Position numbers and translations under genes: made by a program
Source: Microbacterium luticocti DSM 19459
GTDB taxonomy: Bacteria; Actinomycetota; Actinomycetes; Actinomycetales; Microbacteriaceae
Assembly (NCBI RefSeq): GCF_000422405.1
Contig: NZ_AULS01000014.1
Coordinates: 29,602-93,601 of the forward strand
Direction of reading: 5' to 3'
DNA: 64,000 bases
Part shown: positions 33,764 to 42,042 of the stretch, piece by piece
Position numbering within the stretch: the stretch's first letter is position 1
How the letters are laid out: each line of letters starts with the position of its first letter
Notes under the pieces: model-generated
The model's database searches: none
What the model saw: only the letters and a program-made list of their open reading frames with translations
Told to the model about the DNA's origin: nothing

Positions 33764-35272
33764 GTGCCGATCACGGGGCGCATCCTCGAGGTGGCCGCCC
33801 GGCACCCCGACCGGACGGCCGTCGCCGATGCCGGAACGCGCGTGACCTATGCGCAGCTGGTCGCCGACTCCCGCCGGATCGCCGCGGTGGTCGGGGCCCT
33901 GCACCGGGCCCAGCCCGACCCGCCGCGGCCGGCCCGCGAGACCGGCGGCATCCCGATCACCGCGGTCAGCTGCGATTCTGCGTTCCACACCGCCCGGATC
34001 ATGGCAGCCCTGGCCGGGTACCGGGCCGTGTCGGCGACGATCGACCCGAGGTGGCCGCTCGCGCATCGGGTCGGCGTCATCCGTGCCACCGGCATCGGCG
34101 TCGTGATCGGCGGCGACGCGGCCCTCGCCGAGGCGCTGGATGCCACGGGCTGGACCGGCACGCTGATCCCGCTCGACGATCTCCTGCGCAGGGTCGACGC
34201 CGCCGCGCCGGGACCCGCGCCCGAGGTGCGCGACCCAGACGAGGCGTTCCTGCTGCTGTTCTCGTCGGGGACCACCAGCGACCCGAAGGCGTTCGTGAAG
34301 ACCCGCGGTCAGTATCGGGCGAACGTCGCGGTGTCGTCGGCGCACCTCGAACCCCTGCCCGGCGTGGCCACGCTGGCGCCGGGCCCGGTGTCGTACAGCC
34401 TGACCCTGTACGCGGTGATCGAGAGCCTGGCCACAGGCGGCAGCGTGCACGTCGCCGACGCCTTCGACGTCGGGGATGCCGCGCGGCGCATACACTCCGA
34501 GCGGATCACGCGCGTGGTGGCGGTTCCGGCGGTGGCGCAAGCGTTGACCGAGGCCGCACGCCGCGATCCGGGCCGGTTCGCCTCTCTTGAGCTGGTGGTC
34601 ACCGGCGGCGCGAACCTGCCGGCGGCCATCCGCGACGGCCTGGCGGAGGTGCTGCCGCAGGTACGACTGATCAGCTATTACGGCGCGGCCGAGATCGGGT
34701 TCATCGGCGACAGCCGCGGTGGCGACGGCACGCTCATCGACGTGTACCCCGAGGTGCAGGCGCAGATCCGCGACGCATCGGGACGGCCGGTGGCCGACGG
34801 CGAACCCGGGTCGGTGTGGATCCGTGCCGACGCATGCTCGAACGGGTATGTGTCGGCGACGACCGACGCGGTGCTGCGCACGGCGGACGGCTGGGCCACC
34901 GTGCACGACCAGGGACGGATCGTCGACGGGCGGCTGCAGTTGATCGGGCGGGCCGGCGACGTCGCGATCACCGGCGGGCACAAGGTCGCCCTGCCCGAGG
35001 TCGAGCGCGCCTTCGCCGACCTGCCGGGGTTGGGCGCGGTGTGCGCGGTCGCGCTGCCCGATGCCGCGCGGGGCAGCATCGTCGCCCTCGTGGTCGAAGG
35101 GCCCGGCCGGCCGAGGGCCGAGCTGCGCGCGTGGGCGCGGGACCGGTTGGCTCCGCAGTTCGTGCCGCGGCGCTGGTACCGCCTCGACGCGCTGCCGCGC
35201 ACGGTGGGCGGCAAGGTCCGGCGCGGCGAGACCGCGCAGCTCGTGGCCCGGGGACGGGCGGAGCCGCTGTGA
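33764..35272 (+). CDS. AMP-dependent acyl ligase of a small fatty-acyl cluster
   Basis: 502 residues. The adenylation P-loop is FSSGTTSDPKAFVKT, followed by YYGAAEIGFIG, a GRAGDVAITGGHKV hinge and the C-terminal GGKVRRGE with the catalytic lysine. It activates a carboxylic acid as an acyl adenylate; whether the acceptor is CoA or a carrier protein is not visible. AGGAGGTCACGG is a strong ribosome site before GTG 33764. The next gene can start inside its stop codon (GTGA), and the order ligase, ketoacyl synthase, acyl-CoA dehydrogenase suggests one lipid-like product. Confidence 0.88.
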   Translation: MPITGRILEVAARHPDRTAVADAGTRVTYAQLVADSRRIAAVVGALHRAQPDPPRPARETGGIPITAVSCDSAFHTARIMAALAGYRAVSATIDPRWPLAHRVGVIRATGIGVVIGGDAALAEALDATGWTGTLIPLDDLLRRVDAAAPGPAPEVRDPDEAFLLLFSSGTTSDPKAFVKTRGQYRANVAVSSAHLEPLPGVATLAPGPVSYSLTLYAVIESLATGGSVHVADAFDVGDAARRIHSERITRVVAVPAVAQALTEAARRDPGRFASLELVVTGGANLPAAIRDGLAEVLPQVRLISYYGAAEIGFIGDSRGGDGTLIDVYPEVQAQIRDASGRPVADGEPGSVWIRADACSNGYVSATTDAVLRTADGWATVHDQGRIVDGRLQLIGRAGDVAITGGHKVALPEVERAFADLPGLGAVCAVALPDAARGSIVALVVEGPGRPRAELRAWARDRLAPQFVPRRWYRLDALPRTVGGKVRRGETAQLVARGRAEPL

Positions 35273-35311
35273 CGTCCGTGGTGTGGCCGGAAAGCGGCGG
35301 TGGCATGCACT

Positions 35312-35409
35312 GCCGTTCCGAGCCGAGAACCGGCGACGTGGGCGGCCGTGCCGAGCCGAGAATCGGTGGCGCGCGCGGCCGTGCCGCATCGAGAACCGGT
35401 AGTGGCGCG
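35312..35409 (+). repeat. 33-bp repeats (11 codons) ahead of the ketoacyl synthase
   Basis: GCCGTTCCGAGCCGAGAAC and close copies start at 35312, 35345 and 35378, an exact 33-bp period. In the frame of the ketoacyl synthase it would encode an 11-residue repeat (RSEPRTGDVGG, RAEPRIGGARG, RAASRTGSGAM). It is either a repeat-made N-terminal extension or non-coding spacer repeats like others in this window. Confidence 0.7.
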
Positions 35410-36759
35410 ATGACGGCGGCCGTGGTCACGGGGATGGGGGCGGTCACCCCCAGCGGGCTCGACGTGGCGAGCCTGTGGGATGCCGTCAGCTGCGGCCGCA
35501 GCGCCATCACGGTGCTTGCCGGGCCCGAGTTCGACGCCCTCCCGGTGCGGATCGGCGGACAGGTGCGCGGCTTCCACACCGATCTCGAACGCCCGCTTGC
35601 GCGTCGGCTCAGCCCGGTGCTGCACTGGGCGATCGCCGCCGCCGATCAGGCGCTCGCGCAGACCGGCGCCACGGTGCCGGCCTCCGCACACCACTCGGGC
35701 GAGGGCGCGGACGGCGACGCCGGCGAGGCATCCCTGCCCTGGGAGCCGCACCGGGTCGCCGTCATCGTCGCAACCGGCTCGGGCCCGGTGGACGCGATGC
35801 AGCAGGCCACCCGGCGCCTCGACGCCACGGGCCCGCGCGCGGTGCCGCTCACGCTCGCCGTGCACGGCGCACCGGATGCCGCCGCCGCTCTGATCAGTCA
35901 GCGATACGGCATCACCGGGCCCGCGCAGGGCGTGTCGGCCACCTGTGCGAGCGGGGCAGTCGCACTCGGCGAGGGGATGAGGCGCATCCGGCACGGGTAC
36001 GCCGATGCCGTGCTCGTGGTGGGCATGGAGGACTGCCTGAACGCGGTGAACCTGGCGTCGAACGCCAATATGCGCGCCTTGGCATATGGCAGGGAAGGCG
36101 ATCCGGCAGGTGCCTGCCGGCCGTTCGACCGGAGCCGGAACGGGTTCGTGATGTCGCAGGGCGCCGCGGCGATCCTGCTCGAGTCACAGGATGCCGCACG
36201 GGCGCGCGGTGTACGGCCGTTCGCCGAACTCGCCGGCTTCGGCGCATCCAGCGACGCGTACCATCCGACGGCTCCACACCCAGGCGGCCGCGGCGCCGCG
36301 CAGGCCGTGCGCGACGCCGTCACCGACGCCGGTCTGGGCACAGAACCCGACCCACCCGCTGCCCCTGGACCCGACGCGCACCTCCGTCCGGGTGTGCGTC
36401 GACCGGTTGCCGGCATCGAGCACATCAATGCGCACGGCACCGGCACGCCCGCCGGTGATGCGGCCGAACTCGCGGCGTTCGAGGCCGTGTTCGGCGCCCG
36501 GGCCGGCGGCATCCCGATCAGCGCCACCAAGTCGAGCACCGGACATCTGCTCGGTGCGTCCGGCGTGGTCGAGGCGGTCATCGCGGTCCAGACGCTCACC
36601 CACCGCATCCTGCCCCCGACGGTCAACCTCGACGACCCCGAATTCCCCGACTGGAATATCGTCACCGCGCCCACGCCTGCCGACGTCGACGTCGTGCTGT
36701 CGACATCGTTCGGGTTCGGCGGGCACAACGCCGCCATCGTCCTCACCCGCCCCGACTGA
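35410..36759 (+). CDS. Beta-ketoacyl synthase (FabF-like)
   Basis: 449 residues from ATG 35410 (MTAAVVTGMGAVTPSGLDV, the usual N-terminus). The active-site cysteine is in SATCASGAVALGEG, the two histidines in INAHGTGTPAGDA and KSSTGHLLGASGV, and the C-terminus ends with TSFGFGGHNAAIVL; so the catalytic triad is intact. It should condense an acyl primer with a malonyl unit on an acyl carrier. An alternative GTG at 35269 overlaps the ligase stop and would add 47 repeat-rich residues. There is no acyl-carrier-protein gene nearby, so it must borrow one. Confidence 0.9.
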   Translation: MTAAVVTGMGAVTPSGLDVASLWDAVSCGRSAITVLAGPEFDALPVRIGGQVRGFHTDLERPLARRLSPVLHWAIAAADQALAQTGATVPASAHHSGEGADGDAGEASLPWEPHRVAVIVATGSGPVDAMQQATRRLDATGPRAVPLTLAVHGAPDAAAALISQRYGITGPAQGVSATCASGAVALGEGMRRIRHGYADAVLVVGMEDCLNAVNLASNANMRALAYGREGDPAGACRPFDRSRNGFVMSQGAAAILLESQDAARARGVRPFAELAGFGASSDAYHPTAPHPGGRGAAQAVRDAVTDAGLGTEPDPPAAPGPDAHLRPGVRRPVAGIEHINAHGTGTPAGDAAELAAFEAVFGARAGGIPISATKSSTGHLLGASGVVEAVIAVQTLTHRILPPTVNLDDPEFPDWNIVTAPTPADVDVVLSTSFGFGGHNAAIVLTRPD

Positions 36760-36857
36760 TCCTCGCCTCGGACGAAGCGCCGCCAGGGGCGAACACTCAC
36801 CGTGACTGACAAGACACCCCGACCCAGACCCGACCGACAACCCCCTGAAGGAGGACC

Positions 36858-38024
36858 ATGGACCGCGAAACCCGGCATGCGCAGCTGGCCGAGACGTACC
36901 TGCCCGATGACCTGCTCGAACGGTTCCGCCAGCGTGCGGCGGTGTACGACCGCGAGAACCGCTTCTTCGACGACGACCTCGCCGAGCTGCGCGAGCGCGG
37001 GTACCTGCGGCTGTTCGTGCCGCCCTCGCACGGCGGGCCGGGCCTGAGCCTCAACGAGGTGTCGCGGCTGCAGCGCCGGCTGGCCACGGCCGCGCCGGCG
37101 ACCGCGCTGGCAGTGAACATGCACCTCATGTGCACGGGCGTGGTCGCCGCGATGGTCGCGCGCGGCGACCGGTCGCTGGAGTACGTGTTCGACGAGGTGA
37201 ACGCCGGTGAGATCTTCGCGTTCGGCGTCAGCGAGCCCGGCAACGACTGGGTGCTGCAGGGGTCGAACACCGTCGCGGTGCCGCAGGACGACGGCGGCTA
37301 CCTGCTGAGCGGTGTGAAGATCTTCACGTCGCTGTCGCCGGTGTGGACGCGCCTGATCGTGCACGGACTGGACTCGACCGGCGAACCGCAGCTGGTGTAC
37401 GGCTTCATCGAGCGGGATGCCGCGGGCATCACCGTCTCGGACCGGTGGGACGTGCTGGGCATGCGCGCATCGCAGAGCCGCGCGACGATCCTGACCGACG
37501 TGCGCATGCGGCCCGATCGCGTGGCCCGGCGGATCGCGCCGGGCCGGGTGCCCGACCTGTTGACGTTCGCGATCACGAGCCTGTTCCAACTGCTGATCGG
37601 GTCGGTGTACTCCGGCATCGCCGAACGGGCGCTCGAACTCGGGGCGGCCGCGCTGACCACGCGCCGCTCGGCGAAGGCGGATGCCCGTTACGCCGAGGTG
37701 CCGGAGTTCCGCGCCCGGCTGGCCGACGCGCTGATGGACTACATGGCCGTGCCGGCGCAGCTCGACCTGTACACGCGCGAGTTCGACGAACTGGTCGACC
37801 ACGGCGCCGGGTGGCCGCTGCGGCTGGTGTCGGCGCGGCTGAACGCGTCGACGGCGGCCCGGCGCGCGTGTGAGACGGCGTTGATGTGCGCCAGCGGTGC
37901 CGGGTTCGACAACACCCACGAGCTGAGTCGACTGTTCCGGGATGCCACGGCCGGCCTGTTCCATCCGCCCAGCGCCGACGCGGCCCGGCCGATGTACGCC
38001 GCCGCCCTGCTCGACGACGACTGA
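36858..38024 (+). CDS. Acyl-CoA (or acyl-ACP) dehydrogenase family protein
   Basis: 388 residues of the flavin-dependent acyl-CoA dehydrogenase fold: FVPPSHGGPGLSLNEVSRLQRRLA, FAFGVSEPGNDW, SGVKIFTSLSP, WDVLGMRASQSRATILTDV and MCASGAGFDNTHELSRLFRDA. The usual catalytic glutamate region is not obvious by eye. GAAGGAGGACC lies before ATG 36858. As the third gene of the ligase-synthase-dehydrogenase set it would introduce a double bond in the acyl chain. Confidence 0.88.
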   Translation: MDRETRHAQLAETYLPDDLLERFRQRAAVYDRENRFFDDDLAELRERGYLRLFVPPSHGGPGLSLNEVSRLQRRLATAAPATALAVNMHLMCTGVVAAMVARGDRSLEYVFDEVNAGEIFAFGVSEPGNDWVLQGSNTVAVPQDDGGYLLSGVKIFTSLSPVWTRLIVHGLDSTGEPQLVYGFIERDAAGITVSDRWDVLGMRASQSRATILTDVRMRPDRVARRIAPGRVPDLLTFAITSLFQLLIGSVYSGIAERALELGAAALTTRRSAKADARYAEVPEFRARLADALMDYMAVPAQLDLYTREFDELVDHGAGWPLRLVSARLNASTAARRACETALMCASGAGFDNTHELSRLFRDATAGLFHPPSADAARPMYAAALLDDD

Positions 38025-38036
38025 CCCCGCGCCCGA

Positions 38037-38930
38037 TCAGCACTCAGCCGGCACTTCGACGAGCAGGAACCATCGTCCGGATGGCGCCAGCTTCGCCCAG
38101 TTCGGCATGAGGTGCGGGTCCGACACGTGCCCGTCGAACTCGACCCTGGCTGCCCCGCGGTCGGCCATCGTATCGAGTGCGTGGCGCAGGCATCCCTCGA
38201 CCAGACGCTCCCCGTCCGCGACGTCGGGCCGCGTCGTCTCGGCGCACACGATCGGCGGGTCGACGTCGCGGTACACGGCCGCGAGCGCGACCGGCCTGCC
38301 GTCGACCACGGCGACCGCAGACGCCTGGCGGTCGAGCTCGTCGTCGAGCCCGGCGTTCACCACCTCGGCGAATCCCGGGGAGACCGGGCTCCACGATCGG
38401 TGGATCCACTCGTACATGTCGGCGTGCGCCGACAGCACCTGCGCGAACGGCAGCGCCGCAGCCGGCACCACCGCGGGGTGCGGACGCAACGCGTCGCGAC
38501 CCGCGGTCGACACCGTCGACGGCGGCACGATCTGGATCGTGCGCGCCCCCACGGCGAACGCGAACGCGATGCGCTCCTCGTCGACGTACCCGCGTGTCAT
38601 GAGCGGGATGCCGCGGCCGCGCAGTGCGGTCAGGTGCGCGAGCATCGCCCGCCCAAGACCGCGGCGGCGCCGTGCCGGGTCGACCACGATGTCGACCCAG
38701 TACCGGTCGACGTGCGCGCGGGAGGTGAACAGCACCCCCGCAGCGACGACCTCACCGTCGAGAACGGCCACCGCCGCCCGGGTGTCGGCATCCCGCCACC
38801 GGTCGGCCCGCAGCTCGATCTGCGCGAACCAGGGCGGCGCGGCGTCGAGGTCGTCCCCGGTGAGCGGTCGGAACACGACCTGTCGGATGAGCCCGCCGTC
38901 GGGCGTGCCCTGATCGGGTGTGGTCATCAT
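38037..38930 (-). CDS. GNAT-family N-acetyltransferase
   Basis: 297 residues. The acetyl-CoA-binding core is VDIVVDPARRRRGLGRAMLAHL near residue 95. The second half (HRSWSPVSPGFAEVVNAGLDDEL, VAVVDGRPVALAAVYRD) looks like a second, diverged GNAT half, so this may be a two-domain acetyltransferase. GAGGGGAACG precedes tandem ATG codons at 38930 and 38927. It is convergent with the acyl-CoA dehydrogenase gene with only 12 bases between stops. Substrate unknown. Confidence 0.83.
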   Translation of the reverse strand: MMTTPDQGTPDGGLIRQVVFRPLTGDDLDAAPPWFAQIELRADRWRDADTRAAVAVLDGEVVAAGVLFTSRAHVDRYWVDIVVDPARRRRGLGRAMLAHLTALRGRGIPLMTRGYVDEERIAFAFAVGARTIQIVPPSTVSTAGRDALRPHPAVVPAAALPFAQVLSAHADMYEWIHRSWSPVSPGFAEVVNAGLDDELDRQASAVAVVDGRPVALAAVYRDVDPPIVCAETTRPDVADGERLVEGCLRHALDTMADRGAARVEFDGHVSDPHLMPNWAKLAPSGRWFLLVEVPAEC

Positions 38931-39019
38931 CGTTCCCCTCTCACCACGGCATCCGTCGCGGCCGCCGCGCTCGTCACCGTCACCGGCATCCGCCACTGCC
39001 ATCCGTCACCGCCGCCCGG

Positions 39020-40981
39020 TCACCGCCGCCGCAGCACATCGAACACGACCCGCAGTGTCAGCACGCCCGACAGCAGCGCGAGCAGGTAGCCGAACACCTG
39101 GAACAGGCTCAGCGTCGAGGTGATCGCCGGCCCCGCCCCGCTGGCCAGCAGCATCGCCGCCATGACGCCGAACACCCCGGCCAGGAACGTGATCGCCGCG
39201 AGGTTCATGAAATCGCGCAGCAGCGCCCGATCACGCCGGTCGGCGAACAGCCGGATGTTCACACTCAGCCGCCCCGACGCGAGCTGACCGCTGATCTGAT
39301 CGATGCGCCGCGGCAGTCGGCGTGCGACCGGAAGCATCCCGAGCAGCTCGTCGGCCACGGCATGCGCCACCGCGGACGGGCGACGCGCGTCCGCGAGTCG
39401 CTCCTGCGCGTACGCGCTGGCCTCGGCCACCAGCTCGAACTCGGGCATGAGCACGCGGGCGCTGCCCTCGGCTGTGGCGATCGCCCGGAACGCCGCGGTC
39501 AGCTCTGGCGGGACGGCCAGGCCGTGCGCGCTGAGGATCGAGATCACCTCGGTGAAGGCCGAGGCATCCAGCGCCGCCCCCGCCGCCAGGTACCGGGCCA
39601 TGAAGTCGCCGATCTGGCGCCGCAGCAAGAACTCGTCGAGGTCGTCGGGCAGCTCCACGAACGTCAGCAGGGTGTCGGCGAACATGCGCGCATCCCCGCG
39701 CGAGAACGCCAGCAGCACGTCGGTGATCTGCCGCCGCACCTCGGAATCGAGCCTGCCCACCGACCCGAAATCGAGCAGCGCCAGCTCGCCCTCGTCGGTG
39801 ATCATCACGTTGCCGGGGTGCAGGTCGGCGTGGAACACGCCGGCATCCATGATCTGCGACAGCAGCCCCTGGAACAGCCGCATCGCGAACGCGCGGCGGG
39901 TGGCCGGCGACAGCGCGTCGGCGGCCCCGGGCACGCTCAGCGTCGTGCCCGACAGGTACTCCATGGCGAGCACGTCGCGCGAGCTGAGCGCGGCGATGAA
40001 GTGCGGAATGCGCAGCCGCTTGTGCGCGGGAAGCGCGGCCTGCACGGCCTCCATCGCGGCGATGTTGGACGCCTCGACGCGGTAGTCCAGCTCGTCGCGC
40101 AGGCTCGTCGCCAGGCTCTCGGCCAGCTCGTCGAGCCCGAAGCCGCGGGCCCACCGGGCCGACTGGGTGAGCCGGCGTGCGAGCCGGCGCGCGATGTCGA
40201 TGTCGCGCTCGACCAGCGGCACGATGCCCGGTCGCTGCACCTTCACCGCGACCGCGCGACCGTCGGTCAGCGTCGCCAGATGCACTTGACCGATGGATGC
40301 CGCGGCCAGCGGCTCGTGGTCGATGTGCGCGAACACCTGCTCGAGCGGACGGCGCAGCGACCGCTCGAGCACCGGGCGCACATCGTCCCACCGTGCCGGG
40401 GGCACCTCTTGCTGCAGGCGCCCGAACGCCTCGGTGTACTCGGGCGGCAGCACGTCGGTGCGGGTGGACAGCAACTGACCGATCTTGACGAACGCGCCGC
40501 CGGCGTCTTCGAGTGCCGCCCTCAGCGCCGCCGCCTGCCGCCGTCGTTCGGCCGCGCCGGCACTGGTCGGCTCGGTGGTGATCTTGAACGGCAGCAGCCG
40601 GTGCCGGGCGGCGATGCGCAGCAGCTCGGCGTAGCGACGGCTGCGCTCACGACCTTGCCGGATGCCGGCCAGCCACTGGTCGGGCCGCGGCAGCGTGCCC
40701 TGCGGCACCGCCACCTCGGCCAGCACCAGAAAGGCGATCGCGACGAACAGGATGATGCCGAACTGCACCGGGATCAGCGCCGGAGTGTACTCGGCGCCCC
40801 AGACGAACTGCGACTCGAACCCGACCTCGGCGCCCAGGCCGAGCAGGCCCGCGATCACGATGCGCACGACCCCGACGCGCACGCCGAGCACGCGGCGGGC
40901 GAACGCGCCGATCAGCAGCATCGCCGCGATCGTCGCGGCAGCCATCACCACCGCATCGAGCACGATCGTGGCAACGCTCAC
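39020..40981 (-). CDS. ABC1/UbiB-family atypical kinase
   Basis: 653 residues. N-terminal three membrane helices (1-100), then the AarF/ABC1 core: FVKIGQLLSTR (KxGQ), AAASIGQVHLA, VAVKVQRPG (invariant lysine), FHADLHPGNVM and LLDFGSVGRLD; and two C-terminal helices. ABC1 proteins are linked to isoprenoid quinone or lipid handling and have ATPase activity. GGAAGGAGCCCGCA precedes GTG 40981. The gene ends in LRRR; its reverse-complement stop TCACCGCCGCC is repeated just outside the gene. Confidence 0.93.
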   Translation of the reverse strand: MSVATIVLDAVVMAAATIAAMLLIGAFARRVLGVRVGVVRIVIAGLLGLGAEVGFESQFVWGAEYTPALIPVQFGIILFVAIAFLVLAEVAVPQGTLPRPDQWLAGIRQGRERSRRYAELLRIAARHRLLPFKITTEPTSAGAAERRRQAAALRAALEDAGGAFVKIGQLLSTRTDVLPPEYTEAFGRLQQEVPPARWDDVRPVLERSLRRPLEQVFAHIDHEPLAAASIGQVHLATLTDGRAVAVKVQRPGIVPLVERDIDIARRLARRLTQSARWARGFGLDELAESLATSLRDELDYRVEASNIAAMEAVQAALPAHKRLRIPHFIAALSSRDVLAMEYLSGTTLSVPGAADALSPATRRAFAMRLFQGLLSQIMDAGVFHADLHPGNVMITDEGELALLDFGSVGRLDSEVRRQITDVLLAFSRGDARMFADTLLTFVELPDDLDEFLLRRQIGDFMARYLAAGAALDASAFTEVISILSAHGLAVPPELTAAFRAIATAEGSARVLMPEFELVAEASAYAQERLADARRPSAVAHAVADELLGMLPVARRLPRRIDQISGQLASGRLSVNIRLFADRRDRALLRDFMNLAAITFLAGVFGVMAAMLLASGAGPAITSTLSLFQVFGYLLALLSGVLTLRVVFDVLRRR

Positions 40982-41072
40982 TGCGGGCTCCTTCCACCGG
41001 GACCGGTCTCAGCGTATCGAGCGATCGACGTGCGGCCCGTGGCACCCGTGCGTCACGGGTCGAACGGCGGCG

Positions 41073-41162
41073 TCCCGGCCGCGCGTCACAGCCGCCGTGC
41101 ACCACGACGTGCCCTCCTGCCCGCTCGCCGGATCCCGGCCACGCGTGTCACAGCCACCGTGC
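41073..41162. repeat. Direct repeat, two copies 60 bp apart
   Basis: TCCCGGCCGCGCGTCACAG-CCGCCGTGC at 41073 and TCCCGGCCACGCGTGTCACAGCCACCGTGC at 41133 are near-identical. They lie in the spacer between the divergent ABC1 kinase and gluconokinase genes and could contain regulatory sites; no obvious promoter was found. Confidence 0.6.
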
Positions 41163-41222
41163 TTCTCGAATCCTGCTCGAGGTCGGTATCGTCGAGTACC
41201 CGACGCGATTGCGAGGCACGCC

Positions 41223-41747
41223 ATGACCGGATCCACACCCCGCAGGCCGCTGGTCGTGGTGATGGGGGTGTCGGGGTCGGGCAAGACGACGATCGGCGAG
41301 TCGCTGGCCACTCGACTCGGCGTGCCGTTCGTCGACGGCGACGACCTGCATCCGAAGGCCAACGTCGAGAAGATGCACGCCGGGCATCCGCTCACCGACG
41401 AGGACCGCTGGCCGTGGCTGGCGAAGATCGGGCGGGCGCTGGCGGATGCCGAGGCCACCGGCCTGGTGATCGCCTGCTCTGCGCTGAAACGGGCGTACCG
41501 CCGGGCGATCCTCGCCGAGGAGCAGCGGGCCGTGTTCTTGCACCTGGTGGCCGGGCGCGACGTGATTGCCGGACGACTGGAACATCGCAGCGGGCACTTC
41601 ATGCCGACCTCACTGCTGGACTCGCAGTTCGAGACGCTCGAGCCGCTGGCCGACGACGAGCCGGGCGTCGAGGTCAGCGTGCGCGGCGACGTGGAGGCCG
41701 TGCTGCGCGATGCGCAGGACGCGCTACGCGGCCTCGGCGTGCTCTGA
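41223..41747 (+). CDS. gntK: Gluconokinase
   Basis: 174 residues, normal size. The Walker A loop is MGVSGSGKTTIG at about 14-25 and the substrate segment DGDDLHPKANVEKMHAGHPLTDEDRWPWL is diagnostic; SALKRAYRR and HFMPTSLLDSQFETLE complete the family pattern. It phosphorylates D-gluconate to 6-phosphogluconate for the pentose phosphate pathway. ATG at 41223. The gluconate permease gene follows on the same strand after about 295 bases of repeat-rich spacer. Confidence 0.95.
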   Translation: MTGSTPRRPLVVVMGVSGSGKTTIGESLATRLGVPFVDGDDLHPKANVEKMHAGHPLTDEDRWPWLAKIGRALADAEATGLVIACSALKRAYRRAILAEEQRAVFLHLVAGRDVIAGRLEHRSGHFMPTSLLDSQFETLEPLADDEPGVEVSVRGDVEAVLRDAQDALRGLGVL

Positions 41748-41940
41748 CACGCGGGCCGCGGTCTTCGAAACGCGCGCCGCGGTTTTCACCCGGCGTGCAG
41801 GACCGTGACGGGGGCGCGCTCTGACGCCTGCGTCCGATGTCTGTGCCTGGGCGTGCTCTGACACCTGCGTCGCGGGGGTCTGATCATCGAGCGTGACGGC
41901 GCTCCACTTGCGGGCCGACTCTGACACGCGCGCCGCGCGG
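41741..41940. repeat. Degenerate copies of the gluconokinase stop region
   Basis: The end of gntK reads GTGCTCTGACACGCGGGCCGCG. Related words occur at about 41817 (GCGCTCTGACGCCTGCG), 41853 (GTGCTCTGACACCTGCG) and 41917 (GACTCTGACACGCGCGCCGCG), so the stop and flanking bases are repeated in the spacer before the permease. Spacing is irregular (36 to 76 bp). No gene is seen in 41748-42042. Confidence 0.65.
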
Positions 41941-42042
41941 GGGGGTCCGATAGCACGGGTCGTGGCATCCGTGCCACCCGTTGAACTGCGACCGGGTCTG
42001 GGGTAGACACGGGGGCGAGTCGAGTTCGGGACGGTGAGTCGG

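Noticed and set aside
33764..38024. Type I polyketide or non-ribosomal peptide cluster
   Set aside because: No carrier, condensation, acyltransferase or reductase domains; only three stand-alone enzymes.
38918..41824. A plus-strand frame of about 968 codons opposite the ABC1 kinase gene
   Set aside because: Low-complexity Arg/Gln/His-rich translation with no motif; the minus-strand ABC1 kinase has all catalytic motifs.
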